DNA of 64,000 nt, taken from NCBI RefSeq assembly GCF_025847205.1, contig NZ_JAOYTH010000001.1, positions 620,001 to 684,000 on the forward strand, written 5' to 3'. Positions 22,454 through 33,085 of the stretch are shown in pieces. A program made the position numbers and the translations under genes. Every line of letters begins with the position of its first letter. The first letter of the stretch is position 1. Below the pieces are notes generated by a model. That model searched no databases. It had not been told where the DNA came from and saw only the letters and a program-made list of their open reading frames with translations. Source of the stretch: Pararhizobium sp. YC-54 (GTDB lineage: Bacteria; Pseudomonadota; Alphaproteobacteria; Rhizobiales; Rhizobiaceae).

Positions 22454-22544
22454 CAATGGCTTCCAATTTTGCTTCGGGCGCAACGGCGCCCGTCAGGGCC
22501 GGACAGAAAGGCCCGCCTTCAGATGGAGGCGAGCCCTATCACAA

Positions 22545-23990
22545 TCAAGCGTTCAGTGCACGCCCATAGGCGTCGAGCACGCTTTCCTTCAGCGTTTCGG
22601 AAATCGTCGGGTGCGGGAAGATCGTGTGCATCAGGTCTTCCTCGGTCGTTTCGAGGTTCATGGCAACGACAAATCCCTGGATCAGTTCGGTGACTTCAGC
22701 GCCAACCAGATGTGCGCCGATGAGTTCGCCCGTCTTCTTGTCGAAGATGGTCTTGACCAGGCCCTGGTCTTCGCCAAGCGCAATCGCCTTGCCGTTGGCA
22801 ACGAAGGGGAAGCGGCCGACGCGAATGTCGCGGCCTTCGGCCTTGGCTTTCGCTTCCGTCAGACCGACCGATGCGACCTGCGGGTTGCAGTAGGTGCAGC
22901 CCGGGATCTTCAGCGTGTCCATCGGATGAACGTTCGGCAGGCCGGCGATCTTTTCGACGCAGATGACAGCCTCGTGCTCGGCCTTGTGGGCCAGCATCGG
23001 CGGTCCGGCAACGTCGCCGATCGCGTAGACGCCCGGCACATTGGTCTTGCCGTAACCGTCGATGACGATGCAGCCGCGATCGGTCTTCACACCCAGCGCC
23101 TCGAGCCCGAGATTCTCGATATTGCCCTGAACGCCGACAGCCGAGATCATCCGGTCGGCAGTGATCTTCTCGACCGAGCCGTCCTTCTTCTCGACATGGG
23201 CCGTCACCGCGTTGGCACCCTTCTCGACCTTCGTCACCTTGGCATCGAGGATGATCTTCATGCCCTGCTTTTCAAACTGCTTCTTGGCGAAGGCAGAGAT
23301 TTCGGCGTCCTCGACCGGCATGACCTGCGGCAGCAGTTCGACCACCGTCACATCGACACCCATCGTGCGGTAGAACGAGGCGAACTCGATGCCGATGGCG
23401 CCGGAACCCATGACCAGCAGCGACTTCGGCATTTCCTCCGGCTTCATCGCCTCGAAATAGGTCCAGATCAGCTTGCCATCCGGCTCGATGCCCGGCAGCG
23501 CGCGTGGACGTGCGCCGGTGGCGATGATGATGTGCTTGGCGGTATAGGTGCCCTCACCCAGCGTGTTCTTCGGGATCGGGCCCTGCGGCTGGACGATCGC
23601 CTTGGTGGTCTTGGCAACGACGATCTCGTTTGCCTTGGTGAGCTTTGCCTCGCCCCAGATGACGTCGACCTTGTTCTTCTTCATGAGAAACGCGACGCCG
23701 CCGTTCATGCGCTCGGCAATGCCGCGCGAACGCTTGACGATGGCTGCCAGGTCCGGCGATATCTTGCCTTCGAGCGTCAGGCCGTAGTTCTTGGCATGTT
23801 CGGCAAGGTGCAGGACCTCGGCGGAGCGCAGCAGCGCCTTGGTCGGGATGCAGCCCCAGTTGGAGCAGATGCCGGCCAGATGCTCGCGCTCGACCACGGC
23901 GACCTTGAGGCCCAGCTGGGCTGCGCGGATGGCCGCGATATAGCCGCCCGGGCCGGAACCGATAACGATGACGTCGTAGGAATTTGCCAT
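22545..23990 (-). CDS. lpdA: dihydrolipoamide dehydrogenase (E3)
   Basis: Flavoprotein that reoxidises dihydrolipoamide of the pyruvate dehydrogenase complex and makes NADH. VIVIGSGPGGYIAA (FAD), redox disulfide CSNWGC followed by IPTKALL, a second GxGxxG (VMGSGAIGIEFA), YAIGDVAGPPML, and the C-terminal active-site region HTIFPHPTISE with catalytic His. 481 aa from ATG 23990. SNWG inside the active-site pair is the form seen in rhizobial pdh-linked E3. Confidence 0.97.
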   Translation of the reverse strand: MANSYDVIVIGSGPGGYIAAIRAAQLGLKVAVVEREHLAGICSNWGCIPTKALLRSAEVLHLAEHAKNYGLTLEGKISPDLAAIVKRSRGIAERMNGGVAFLMKKNKVDVIWGEAKLTKANEIVVAKTTKAIVQPQGPIPKNTLGEGTYTAKHIIIATGARPRALPGIEPDGKLIWTYFEAMKPEEMPKSLLVMGSGAIGIEFASFYRTMGVDVTVVELLPQVMPVEDAEISAFAKKQFEKQGMKIILDAKVTKVEKGANAVTAHVEKKDGSVEKITADRMISAVGVQGNIENLGLEALGVKTDRGCIVIDGYGKTNVPGVYAIGDVAGPPMLAHKAEHEAVICVEKIAGLPNVHPMDTLKIPGCTYCNPQVASVGLTEAKAKAEGRDIRVGRFPFVANGKAIALGEDQGLVKTIFDKKTGELIGAHLVGAEVTELIQGFVVAMNLETTEEDLMHTIFPHPTISETLKESVLDAYGRALNA

Positions 23991-24010
23991 TCTTGTTTCC
24001 TGCCTCTTCC

Positions 24011-24592
24011 TTAAGCCATGTTGCGGGCCAGCAAGACCCATTCATGCCTTTTGCTATCTTCAAAGAGCGGCACGGCTTCAAGCCTTGCCTTCTCCGCAAA
24101 TCCGCTGGCCGCGTAAAGCGCCAGCGCCGTGTCATTGTGGCTTTCGGTGATCAGGCTGACCTGCCTGCCCCTGGCCCTTTCGATTTCGTGAGCAAGCAAA
24201 GCCCGCCCGATACCCTTGCCGCGATGGTGCCGGTAGACACCGAGGCTGTCGATGAACCGGCTGCCGATCACCTTGACCTGCAGGTCCAAGAGCGGCTTGA
24301 TCACCGGATGGGGTGTTGCGATATCGCGAACATTCTCATCCAGATCATAGCCGATCGACACACCGGCAATCTCGCCATCCCACTCGGCACATGTCGCATC
24401 CTTCCAGGCGCCGGGCTCATCGTCCATCCGCAAACGCGCCCGCCCCTGCTCCAGGGCGGTATCCTTCATTCCCCGCATCACGGCCCCATGCCAGAGCCAG
24501 CTCGCAAAACCATGCGAGGCGATATCGACCAGGATGGCCAGATCCGCCGCATCCCGCCGTTTCGCCGCACGCAGATGCAGGGTCGCCGTCAT
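24011..24592 (-). CDS. GNAT family N-acetyltransferase
   Basis: Acetyl-CoA-dependent acyltransferase, 193 aa, substrate unknown. The acetyl-CoA loop RHHRGKGIGRALL is near residue 125, followed by the NDTALALYAASGF motif. N-terminal half is longer than in minimal GNATs. It is flanked by the SGNH hydrolase (start codons and stops directly abut at 24592/24593) and lpdA, so it is carried inside the pdh operon. Confidence 0.88.
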   Translation of the reverse strand: MTATLHLRAAKRRDAADLAILVDIASHGFASWLWHGAVMRGMKDTALEQGRARLRMDDEPGAWKDATCAEWDGEIAGVSIGYDLDENVRDIATPHPVIKPLLDLQVKVIGSRFIDSLGVYRHHRGKGIGRALLAHEIERARGRQVSLITESHNDTALALYAASGFAEKARLEAVPLFEDSKRHEWVLLARNMA

Positions 24593-25234
24593 TCAGAGCC
24601 CGAGCATCATCCGGACCATCGGCTCAAGACCGCGTCCGATGGCGCGCGTATTTTCCGTATCCAGATGCACACCATCCAGCGGCGTCGTCCTTGCCACCGA
24701 CCCGGCATCGAAGAAACCGCAGCCGAGTTCATCGGCAAGATCCGCATAGAGCGAGGCCATCATCGACGATTGCTCGACAGCACCGGCATACATTGCCGCA
24801 TAATTTGAATTCGCCGTCTCGCCGATCGCCGGCGGTGCGACGATCAGAATTTCCGGCGCCTCGGCCTGCACATCCGGCCAGCTGTGGTGCCAGGCGAGCT
24901 TGACCAGCCTCTCGATGCCTTTGACTGCGCCGAAAGCGGTTCCATGCACCACGGGCTTCATATCGTTGGCGCCGAGCAGAAGGATCACCAGATCGATCGG
25001 CGCATGGCTTTGCAGAATGGTCGGCAGGATGCGCGCACCGTTGCGGTCGCAGTCGGCCAGATGATCGTCATAGGCGGTGGTGCGGCCGTTCAAACCTTCG
25101 GCGATCACATGAACGCCAGTGCCAAGTGCTTTCTGCAGGACACTTGGCCAGCGGTCTTCCAGCGCATGCCGGCCGCCGGTCTCCGCGTCATATCCCCAGG
25201 TCAGACTGTCTCCGTAGCAGAGGACTGTTTTCAT
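24593..25234 (-). CDS. SGNH/GDSL hydrolase (arylesterase-like)
   Basis: A 213-residue esterase-type hydrolase of the SGNH fold. Block I GDSLTWGY (Ser nucleophile near residue 10), block II Gly in GLNGRT, block III GANDMKP, block V DGVHLD (catalytic Asp and His). No signal peptide, so probably cytoplasmic; resembles the multifunctional arylesterases of mycobacteria and Agrobacterium. ATG 25234 has AAGG upstream; a GTG directly before it is possible. Confidence 0.9.
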   Translation of the reverse strand: MKTVLCYGDSLTWGYDAETGGRHALEDRWPSVLQKALGTGVHVIAEGLNGRTTAYDDHLADCDRNGARILPTILQSHAPIDLVILLLGANDMKPVVHGTAFGAVKGIERLVKLAWHHSWPDVQAEAPEILIVAPPAIGETANSNYAAMYAGAVEQSSMMASLYADLADELGCGFFDAGSVARTTPLDGVHLDTENTRAIGRGLEPMVRMMLGL

Positions 25235-25332
25235 CACGATCGACCTTCAGCGAGCCGTTGGACCCGAAACCTAAATTTCCGTCATTCCTGTCAAAGGATG
25301 ATGGAGGAAAGGACGCAATTCTTGAAGAAAGC

Positions 25333-25370
25333 GTCCGCTCCCGCGGACACCCTCCCCGCAAGGGGGAGGG
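25333..25370. repeat. double-hairpin intergenic palindrome
   Basis: Two adjacent palindromes lie just downstream of pdhC: GTCCGC-TCCC-GCGGAC (25333-25348) and CCCTCCCC-N5-GGGGAGGG (25350-25370). The second has the form of the short CCTCCCC/GGGGAGG palindromes scattered between genes in rhizobia (from general knowledge, not searched). It has no T run, so it is more likely an mRNA-stabilising or mobile short repeat than a terminator. Confidence 0.5.
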
Positions 25371-25379
25371 AAAGCTCGC

Positions 25380-26717
25380 CTACACCAGCATGCCCATCGG
25401 GTTTTCGATGTAGCGCTTGAAGGCGCCGAGCAGTTCGGCCCCGAGCGCACCATCGACGGCGCGGTGATCGGTCGACAGCGTCACGGTCATGACGTTGGCA
25501 ACCACCATCTGGCCCTTCTTGACCACGACCCGCTCCTCGCCGGCGCCGATCGCAAGGATCGTCGCATGCGGAGGATTGACGACGGCGGCAAAATTCTTGA
25601 CGCCCATCATGCCCATGTTGGATACGGCGGTGGTGCCGCCCTGATACTCTTCCGGCTTCAGCTTGCGGCTCTTGGCGCGGGCGCCGAGATCCTTCATCTC
25701 GTTGGAGATGGCCGACAGGCTTTTGAGTTCCGCACTGCGAATGATCGGGGTGATCAGGCCGCCCGGGATCGACACGGCAACGCCGACATCGGCGTGCTTG
25801 TGCTTGACCATATTGGCGTCGGTCCAGGAAACGTTGGCGTCCGGAACGTCGCGCAGTGCCAAGGCAAGTGCCTTGATGACCATGTCGTTGACCGAGAGCT
25901 TATAGGCGGGCTTGCCGTCCCTTTCCGGGCTTGCAGCATTGAGCTGGGCACGAAGAGCAAGCAGTGCATCCAGTTCGCAATCGACGGAAACGTAGAAATG
26001 CGGAATGGTCTGCTTGGATTCCTGCAGGCGCTTGGCAATCGTCTTGCGCATGCCGTCATGCGGCACGAGTTCGTAGGAACCGTCGGCGAAGTTTTTCAGA
26101 ACGGCTTCTTCGGACGCGCCCTTGGCAAGCGGCGCCGCAGCAGCAGCGGTTGCGGGAGCCGCGGCTGCAGGTGCGGCCTTTGCGCCGCCGCCAGCGACCG
26201 CGGTTTCCACATCCTTCTTGACCACGCGGCCATGCGGGCCGGTGCCGGAAACAGCCGAGATATCGATCCCTGCATCCTTGGCCAAGCGGCGGGCGAGCGG
26301 CGAGGAGAAGGTGCGGTTATCCGAGCCCGTGGAAGCGCCACCGATGATCGCGCCACCGTTCGCAACGGCGGGCGAGGCTTCGGCCTTCGCTGGCGGTGCC
26401 GCTTCAGCCTTCGGCGTTTCCGCCTTCGCAGCTGGCGCCGCGCCACCGCCGGAAGCGGCGGCAGCCACGTCTTCACCGTCGGCGGCCAGGATGGCGATCA
26501 GGGCATTGACCTTGACGCCTTCGGTGCCAGCGGGAACGACGAGCTTGGCAACGGTGCCTTCATCGACGGCTTCGACTTCCATGGTCGCCTTGTCGGTCTC
26601 GATCTCGGCGATCACGTCGCCGGACGATACCTTGTCGCCTTCCTTGACCAGCCACTTGGAAAGGTTGCCCTCTTCCATGGTCGGCGAAAGGGCTGGCATG
26701 GTGATGTTGATAGGCAT
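25380..26717 (-). CDS. pdhC: pyruvate dehydrogenase E2, dihydrolipoamide acetyltransferase
   Basis: Core of the pyruvate dehydrogenase complex. N-terminal lipoyl domain with the lipoylated Lys in [10 protein letters not shown] (about residue 43), an Ala/Pro-rich linker, peripheral-subunit-binding domain ([17 protein letters not shown], about 138-175), a second linker, and the catalytic domain ending in [12 protein letters not shown], whose His is catalytic. 445 aa, one lipoyl domain. It starts 14 bases after pdhB. Confidence 0.97.
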   Translation of the reverse strand: MPINITMPALSPTMEEGNLSKWLVKEGDKVSSGDVIAEIETDKATMEVEAVDEGTVAKLVVPAGTEGVKVNALIAILAADGEDVAAAASGGGAAPAAKAETPKAEAAPPAKAEASPAVANGGAIIGGASTGSDNRTFSSPLARRLAKDAGIDISAVSGTGPHGRVVKKDVETAVAGGGAKAAPAAAAPATAAAAAPLAKGASEEAVLKNFADGSYELVPHDGMRKTIAKRLQESKQTIPHFYVSVDCELDALLALRAQLNAASPERDGKPAYKLSVNDMVIKALALALRDVPDANVSWTDANMVKHKHADVGVAVSIPGGLITPIIRSAELKSLSAISNEMKDLGARAKSRKLKPEEYQGGTTAVSNMGMMGVKNFAAVVNPPHATILAIGAGEERVVVKKGQMVVANVMTVTLSTDHRAVDGALGAELLGAFKRYIENPMGMLV

Positions 26718-26731
26718 CTCTTCACCCTCCC

Positions 26732-28111
26732 TTACTTGTAGCAGACGGTCTTCACCGCCTGGACGACTTCGCCGACATTCGGCAGGGCCAGCTTTTCAAG
26801 GTTGGCGGCGTAAGGCATCGGAACATCCTTGCCGGCAATCGTCAGGATCGGCGCATCGAGATAATCGAAGGCCTGCTGCATGACGCGGGTGGCAATTTCG
26901 GTGCCGACGGAGGACTGCGGGAAGCCTTCCTCGACAGTGACCAGACGGCCCGTCTTCTTCACCGATTCGATCACGGCCGGCAGGTCCATCGGACGGATGG
27001 TGCGCAGATCGATGATCTCGACGTCGATGCCTTCCTTCTCCAGTTCAGCTGCAGCCTTGACCGCGTAAGTCATGCCGATGCCGAAGGAAACGATCGTCGC
27101 GTCCTTGCCCACCCGGTGGGTACGCGCCTTGCCGATCGGCAGGACGAAATCGTCCATCTTCGGCACATCGAAGGAGTGACCGTAGAGGATTTCGTTTTCG
27201 AGGAAGATGACCGGGTTCGGATCGCGGATCGCGGCCTTCAGGAGGCCCTTCGCGTCAGCTGCCGTATAGGGCATGATGACCTTCAGGCCCGGAATATGGC
27301 TGTACCAGGCGGCATAGCACTGCGAGTGTTGCGCGCCGACGCGGGCGGCTGCACCCGACGGACCACGGAACACCATGGGAGCACCCATCTGTCCGCCGGA
27401 CATGTAGAGGGTCTTTGCCGCCGAGTTGATGATATGGTCAATCGCCTGCATGGCGAAGTTGAAGGTCATGAACTCGACGATCGGACGCAGGCCCGTCATC
27501 GCAGCGCCGACGCCGATACCGGCAAAACCGTGTTCGGTGATCGGTGTATCGACAACGCGGCGGGGGCCGAATTCCTGCAGCAGCCCTTGGGTGATCTTGT
27601 AGGCGCCCTGGTATTCGGCGACTTCCTCACCCATGACGAAGACGTCTTCACTGCGGCGCATTTCTTCCGCCATCGCATCGCGAAGGGCTTCGCGCACGGT
27701 GGTGGAGACCATTTCGGTGCCGGCCGGAATATCCGGATCAGACGGAATGTCAGCCTTCGGCTGAGCCGGAACAGGCGCCGGCGCTTCCGACTTTGCCGGA
27801 GCCTCGACCTTGGCCGGCTCGGCAGCGGGTGCTGCAACCTTGGGAGCAGCAACGTCGCCGGCGCTCTCGCCGTCCTGAAGCAGGACTGCGATCGCGGTGT
27901 TGACCTTGACGCCTTCGGTGCCGGCGGCAATCAGGATCTTGCCGATGACGCCTTCGTCGACGGCTTCCACTTCCATGGTCGCCTTGTCGGTTTCGATTTC
28001 GGCGATCACGTCGCCGGAGGCGACCTTGTCACCCTCGTTTTTCATCCACTTGCTGAGCGTGCCTTCTTCCATCGTCGGGGACAGAGCGGGCATCAGAATT
28101 TCGATAGGCAT
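26732..28111 (-). CDS. pdhB: pyruvate dehydrogenase E1 beta with lipoyl domain
   Basis: Beta subunit of E1. Unlike most E1-beta proteins it begins with a full lipoyl domain ([15 protein letters not shown] near residues 40-54) and an Ala/Pro linker to about residue 135, then the transketolase pyrimidine-binding and C-terminal domains ([39 protein letters not shown]). This fusion is known from Sinorhizobium and relatives. 459 aa. It lies 21 bases after pdhA. Confidence 0.97.
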   Translation of the reverse strand: MPIEILMPALSPTMEEGTLSKWMKNEGDKVASGDVIAEIETDKATMEVEAVDEGVIGKILIAAGTEGVKVNTAIAVLLQDGESAGDVAAPKVAAPAAEPAKVEAPAKSEAPAPVPAQPKADIPSDPDIPAGTEMVSTTVREALRDAMAEEMRRSEDVFVMGEEVAEYQGAYKITQGLLQEFGPRRVVDTPITEHGFAGIGVGAAMTGLRPIVEFMTFNFAMQAIDHIINSAAKTLYMSGGQMGAPMVFRGPSGAAARVGAQHSQCYAAWYSHIPGLKVIMPYTAADAKGLLKAAIRDPNPVIFLENEILYGHSFDVPKMDDFVLPIGKARTHRVGKDATIVSFGIGMTYAVKAAAELEKEGIDVEIIDLRTIRPMDLPAVIESVKKTGRLVTVEEGFPQSSVGTEIATRVMQQAFDYLDAPILTIAGKDVPMPYAANLEKLALPNVGEVVQAVKTVCYK

Positions 28112-28132
28112 GATGTTTTCCTCGTCCCGGTC

Positions 28133-29179
28133 TTAAAGCAGAATATCGGTGTAGAGCTCGGATACATCCGGCTCCGGATCGGCCTGGGCGAAATCGGCGC
28201 TGTCGGCGACAATGTCGCGAACATCCTTGTCGATCGCCTTCAGCTCGTCTTCGCTCGCCCAGCCGTTTTCAAGCAGGCGCACCCTTACTTTTTCGATCGG
28301 GTCGTTCTCGGAGCGCATCTTCTGCACCTCGTCCTTCGAACGGTACTTGGCCGGGTCGGACATCGAGTGGCCGCGATAGCGGTAGGTCTGCATCTCGAGG
28401 ATCATCGGACCCTTGCCCGCGCGGCAATGCTCGACAGCCTCGTCACCGGCGGCCTTGACCGCACGAACATCCATGCCGTCGACCTGGAAGCCGGGAATGC
28501 CAAGCGCCACGCCGCGCTGCGAGAAATCGTGACCGGCTGACGCGCGCGACACCGAGGTGCCCATGGCGTAGCGGTTGTTCTCGACGATGTAGATCACCGG
28601 CAGGTTCCACAGAGCAGCCATGTTGAAGCTCTCGTAGACCTGGCCCTGGTTGGCAGCGCCATCGCCGAAATAGGCAAGCGATACATTGTCATTGCCGCGG
28701 TAGCGGTTGGCAAACGCCAAACCGGTGCCGAGCGAGACCTGCGCGCCGACAATGCCGTGGCCGCCGTAGAAATTCTTTTCCTTGGAGAACATGTGCATCG
28801 AGCCGCCCTTGCCGCGGGAAAGCCCGCTGCGACGGCCGGTGAGTTCGGCCATGACGCCGCGTGCACTCATGCCGCAGGCCAGCATATGACCATGGTCGCG
28901 ATAGGCAGTGATGACCTGATCGCCTTCCTTGAGCGCCATCTGCATGCCGACGACGACAGCTTCCTGGCCAATGTAGAGATGACAGAAACCGCCGATGAAG
29001 CCCATGCCGTAAAGCTGGCCGGCTTTTTCCTCGAAACGGCGGATGAGGAGCATTTCGCGGTAGGCCTTCAGATCGGCATCGCGATCGAACTCGGCGATGG
29101 TACCGTTTGCGAAGTCTTTTTTAGCGGGCTTTGCCGCTGCCTTGCGACTGGAAACGGACGCGGATTTTCGCGGTGCCAT
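28133..29179 (-). CDS. pdhA: pyruvate dehydrogenase E1 alpha
   Basis: Thiamine-diphosphate-binding alpha subunit of E1, 348 aa. ThDP motif FGDGAANQGQVYESFNMA, substrate loop GMSARGVMAELTGR, and the phosphorylation-loop-like YRYRGHSMSDPAKYRSK. A basic, low-complexity N-terminus (first 25 residues) is typical of rhizobial PdhA. It is first of the pdhABC operon. A strong ribosome site (GGGAGGA) lies within a possible hairpin, described separately. Confidence 0.97.
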   Translation of the reverse strand: MAPRKSASVSSRKAAAKPAKKDFANGTIAEFDRDADLKAYREMLLIRRFEEKAGQLYGMGFIGGFCHLYIGQEAVVVGMQMALKEGDQVITAYRDHGHMLACGMSARGVMAELTGRRSGLSRGKGGSMHMFSKEKNFYGGHGIVGAQVSLGTGLAFANRYRGNDNVSLAYFGDGAANQGQVYESFNMAALWNLPVIYIVENNRYAMGTSVSRASAGHDFSQRGVALGIPGFQVDGMDVRAVKAAGDEAVEHCRAGKGPMILEMQTYRYRGHSMSDPAKYRSKDEVQKMRSENDPIEKVRVRLLENGWASEDELKAIDKDVRDIVADSADFAQADPEPDVSELYTDILL

Positions 29180-29186
29180 TCAATCC

Positions 29187-29219
29187 TCCCTATGGTTGGC
29201 TTTCGCGGTACCATAGGGA
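29187..29219 (-). promoter_or_regulatory. 5'-UTR hairpin masking the pdhA ribosome-binding site
   Basis: TCCCTATGGT and ACCATAGGGA are exact inverse copies (29210-29219 and 29187-29196) with a 13-base loop. In the pdhA mRNA the second arm contains most of the AGGGAGG Shine-Dalgarno, seven bases before ATG. A 10-bp stem this close would hide the site and could control translation of the whole pdh operon. Confidence 0.5.
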
Positions 29220-29326
29220 AAGAATGCGATCACAGCAATGCCATATTTGCATGGCTTATATTCCTACCAAGGCATTGATAAGAATAGCGTATTTAAAATT
29301 AACTTGTTTTCGGTTAATGCGACAAC

Positions 29327-29635
29327 TTAGTGAAAAATAACAATTTCGTCGCTGCGGGACATGTTCAGTCCAAACCGCGCCTTTTCATCCAGCATGTCGC
29401 GTTCAAGCGAGCCATCGCTGAGCAGCGCCACTTCTTTTTCAAGCGTTTCGCGCTGCGCCGTCAGCTCATCCAGACGAGCCTGGCGCTCGATGCGCTGCCG
29501 GTCGAACTTCTCGGTCGCCTTCAATCCATAGTCGCCATGGATGGAATGATAACCGAAATAAGAGAGGAAAGCGACAGTGATGAGCGGCATGACAAACCGC
29601 CCCAGCTGCCGTTTCTTATGGTGTTTGGTCCACAT
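29327..29635 (-). CDS. ftsB: septum formation initiator FtsB/DivIC family
   Basis: A 102-residue bitopic cell-division protein. One membrane segment (residues about 15-31, after a basic cytoplasmic end), then a coiled coil (about 40-75: ERQARLDELTAQRETLEKEV) and the LERDMLDEKARFGLN motif of FtsB, in the periplasm. It would join FtsL and FtsQ in the divisome. Position between eno and pdhA is the usual one in alphaproteobacteria and beyond. Confidence 0.93.
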   Translation of the reverse strand: MWTKHHKKRQLGRFVMPLITVAFLSYFGYHSIHGDYGLKATEKFDRQRIERQARLDELTAQRETLEKEVALLSDGSLERDMLDEKARFGLNMSRSDEIVIFH

Positions 29636-29714
29636 AGATCATGCCCTGATACGCAATACCCGAACACGCTAGCAGCCATTGATTAACCGACCGTTGACCA
29701 TAAGAACCGGCAGT

Positions 29715-29746
29715 AAAAAACCCGCGTCCGTTTCCAGACGCGGGTT
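29715..29746 (-). terminator. terminator after eno
   Basis: Perfect 10-bp stem AACCCGCGTC/GACGCGGGTT (29719-29728 with 29737-29746); on the minus strand it runs into six T. It lies 25 bases past the eno stop and separates eno from ftsB. Confidence 0.9.
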
Positions 29747-29770
29747 GCAGCATATCAATGCGGGTACGGG

Positions 29771-31060
<1,290 letters not shown>

Positions 31061-31177
31061 TCAAACATGGTGGTGGAGGATGGTCCTGTCATAATTCATG
31101 GACCGGAAATTACAATGGCGGGCGCGGCGCAATCGCCGCCAGCGCCCGGCCTTCAAGAAAAATTCACAAACCCGCGT

Positions 31178-32017
31178 TCAGCGTTTCGCAACCGCGTCGA
31201 ATGCCAGCAGGGTTTCCAACAGGCGCGGCATATCCTTCAGGTGAACCATGTTCGGACCGTCCGAAGGCGAATTGTCGGGATCCTCATGCGTTTCGATGAA
31301 AACGCCGGCAACGCCGACGGCCACAGCCGCGCGTGCCAAGGTCTCGACGAATTCGCGCTGGCCACCGGTCGAAGCCCCCTGCCCGCCCGGCTGCTGCACG
31401 GAATGGGTCGCATCGAAGATCACCGGTGCGCCGAGACCGGCCATGATCGGCAGCGAGCGCATGTCGGAAACCAGCGTGTTATAGCCGAACGAAGCGCCGC
31501 GTTCGCACAGAAGCACATTCGGATTGCCGCTTTCGGTGAATTTGGCGAGCACGTTCTTCATGTCCCAGGGTGCCAGGAACTGACCCTTCTTGACGTTGAT
31601 GACGCGCCCGGTCTTGGCGGCGGCGACCAGAAGATCGGTCTGGCGGCAGAGGAAGGCCGGAATCTGCAGGATATCGACGGTCGGCGCGACCAGCGCGCAC
31701 TGTTCTTCCGTGTGAATGTCGGTAATGACCGGGAAGCCGTATTCCTTCTTGAGATCGGCAAAGACTTCCATCGCCTTTTCCAGGCCGATGCCGCGCTTGC
31801 CGGAAAGCGATGTGCGGTTGGCCTTGTCGAAGGACGACTTGTAGACATAGCCAAGGCCGAGCGACTTGCAGAGTTCAACCATCTTGCCGGCGATCATGAA
31901 GGCGTGGTCACGGCTCTCCATCTGGCAGGGGCCGGCGATCAAAGACAGCTTCTGGCTATTGGAAAACACCACCTGATTGGCGCCGCTGCCGGCCACCACG
32001 TTTGCATTGGTCTGCAT
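31178..32017 (-). CDS. kdsA: 3-deoxy-8-phosphooctulonate (KDO-8-P) synthase
   Basis: Condenses PEP with arabinose-5-phosphate to KDO-8-phosphate for lipopolysaccharide core. Class I DAHP synthase fold: LSLIAGPCQMESRDHA, YKSSFDKANRTS, VITDIHTEEQC, QIPAFLCRQTDLL, FDATHSVQQPG. 279 aa. It starts two bases after the VOC gene stop, so the two are one unit. Confidence 0.98.
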   Translation of the reverse strand: MQTNANVVAGSGANQVVFSNSQKLSLIAGPCQMESRDHAFMIAGKMVELCKSLGLGYVYKSSFDKANRTSLSGKRGIGLEKAMEVFADLKKEYGFPVITDIHTEEQCALVAPTVDILQIPAFLCRQTDLLVAAAKTGRVINVKKGQFLAPWDMKNVLAKFTESGNPNVLLCERGASFGYNTLVSDMRSLPIMAGLGAPVIFDATHSVQQPGGQGASTGGQREFVETLARAAVAVGVAGVFIETHEDPDNSPSDGPNMVHLKDMPRLLETLLAFDAVAKR

Positions 32018-32019
32018 GA

Positions 32020-32913
32020 TTATTCTCCGAATGCGAAGATGACGCCCTGTCCCGGTGCTTCCGGAACGATCAGGCGACTGTCTTTTCTGATGAAGGACAC
32101 TGCATTGGCAGTAAGAAGATGCTCGGTCGCGGCCAGATCGGCAACCTTGAAGACGACGGCCCGGCCGCGCAGGCCGCGCGAATGACCCGGCGTCCTCCTG
32201 TCGAAGAAGCCCGACATACCGGCCTGATTGAGGACGGAAATTTTGACCCCATTGCGGGTTTCGATATCCATGCCGAAGGAATGCGCCGCGACTTCGCGCT
32301 CATCCACCACCTCCTGCAGGATATACTGGAAATCGGTCGGGTTCGGCTCCGACAGAACCACCTCGGCCAAACCCGTTACACCATTGGCGTGGGTTTCCAG
32401 CACCGAGCGGTCCGACGGCAGCGGCATGACGCGCTGGCAACTGAAAAAGAAAAAGTCCGGTGCGCGCAGATCGGCAGCGAATGCCAGGCGAAAGCTGCCG
32501 GAAGCCTCAGACCCATCCGGCAGTTTCATCGGCCGCGAAAATTCCAGCATGTCGCCTGCCGAAATACCCTTTTCGCGAAAACGGGCATGATCGGCAGTTG
32601 CATCATCGGTGCTCAACACGACGGCCGAAAAGCCATCCTGGCCACGGCGAAACCTGTAGGCCTGATCGCGAGCGACGAAGACATTGCCGGCAAGTGCTGC
32701 AGCCTCGCATTCCTCGCGCTGGGCGATGCCTAAAGGCTCAAGATAGGTCTTGTCGGAAAATAACACGCAGGCGTTTTCCGTTCCGAAGGGATGAAGCGCA
32801 TCCGCAGCGACGGTAAAACCGAGTTGCTCGTAGCGATGCCTGGCCGTTGCCAGATCGATGACCGGCAAGACCAGATGGTCGAGCAGACGGGGGGTGCGGG
32901 AGGCAGCGCTCAT
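32020..32913 (-). CDS. VOC (glyoxalase-like) family protein
   Basis: A 297-residue protein with two vicinal-oxygen-chelate halves (LLDHLVLPVIDLATARHRYEQLGF at residues 10-33; a second set near 190-220). It resembles the Glyoxalase_3 family; metal ligands are not obvious beyond the first His. No enzyme activity can be assigned. ATG 32913 has AGGGAAA upstream. It leads the kdsA transcript, a conserved pairing in rhizobia as far as I know. Confidence 0.8.
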   Translation of the reverse strand: MSAASRTPRLLDHLVLPVIDLATARHRYEQLGFTVAADALHPFGTENACVLFSDKTYLEPLGIAQREECEAAALAGNVFVARDQAYRFRRGQDGFSAVVLSTDDATADHARFREKGISAGDMLEFSRPMKLPDGSEASGSFRLAFAADLRAPDFFFFSCQRVMPLPSDRSVLETHANGVTGLAEVVLSEPNPTDFQYILQEVVDEREVAAHSFGMDIETRNGVKISVLNQAGMSGFFDRRTPGHSRGLRGRAVVFKVADLAATEHLLTANAVSFIRKDSRLIVPEAPGQGVIFAFGE

Positions 32914-33085
32914 GAATTTCCCTGTAACTGGTCGTTGGCAGGTGCTTTGCCCGTTTTGACCGTGGATTTCAAGGAAATGTTGAACCAGCAACTTTGTGCC
33001 GATTGCAAACGCACGGCCCGATATCGAAATACCGGGCCATGCGGACCATCGATCAGAGATTGCTCATGCCGCCGTTGATAGGGGT

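Noticed and set aside
22454..22544. Terminator between lpdA and lipA
   Set aside because: A GGGCGC/GCGCCC hairpin exists but is followed by GAAGCAAAATTGG, not a T run, so read-through is likely.
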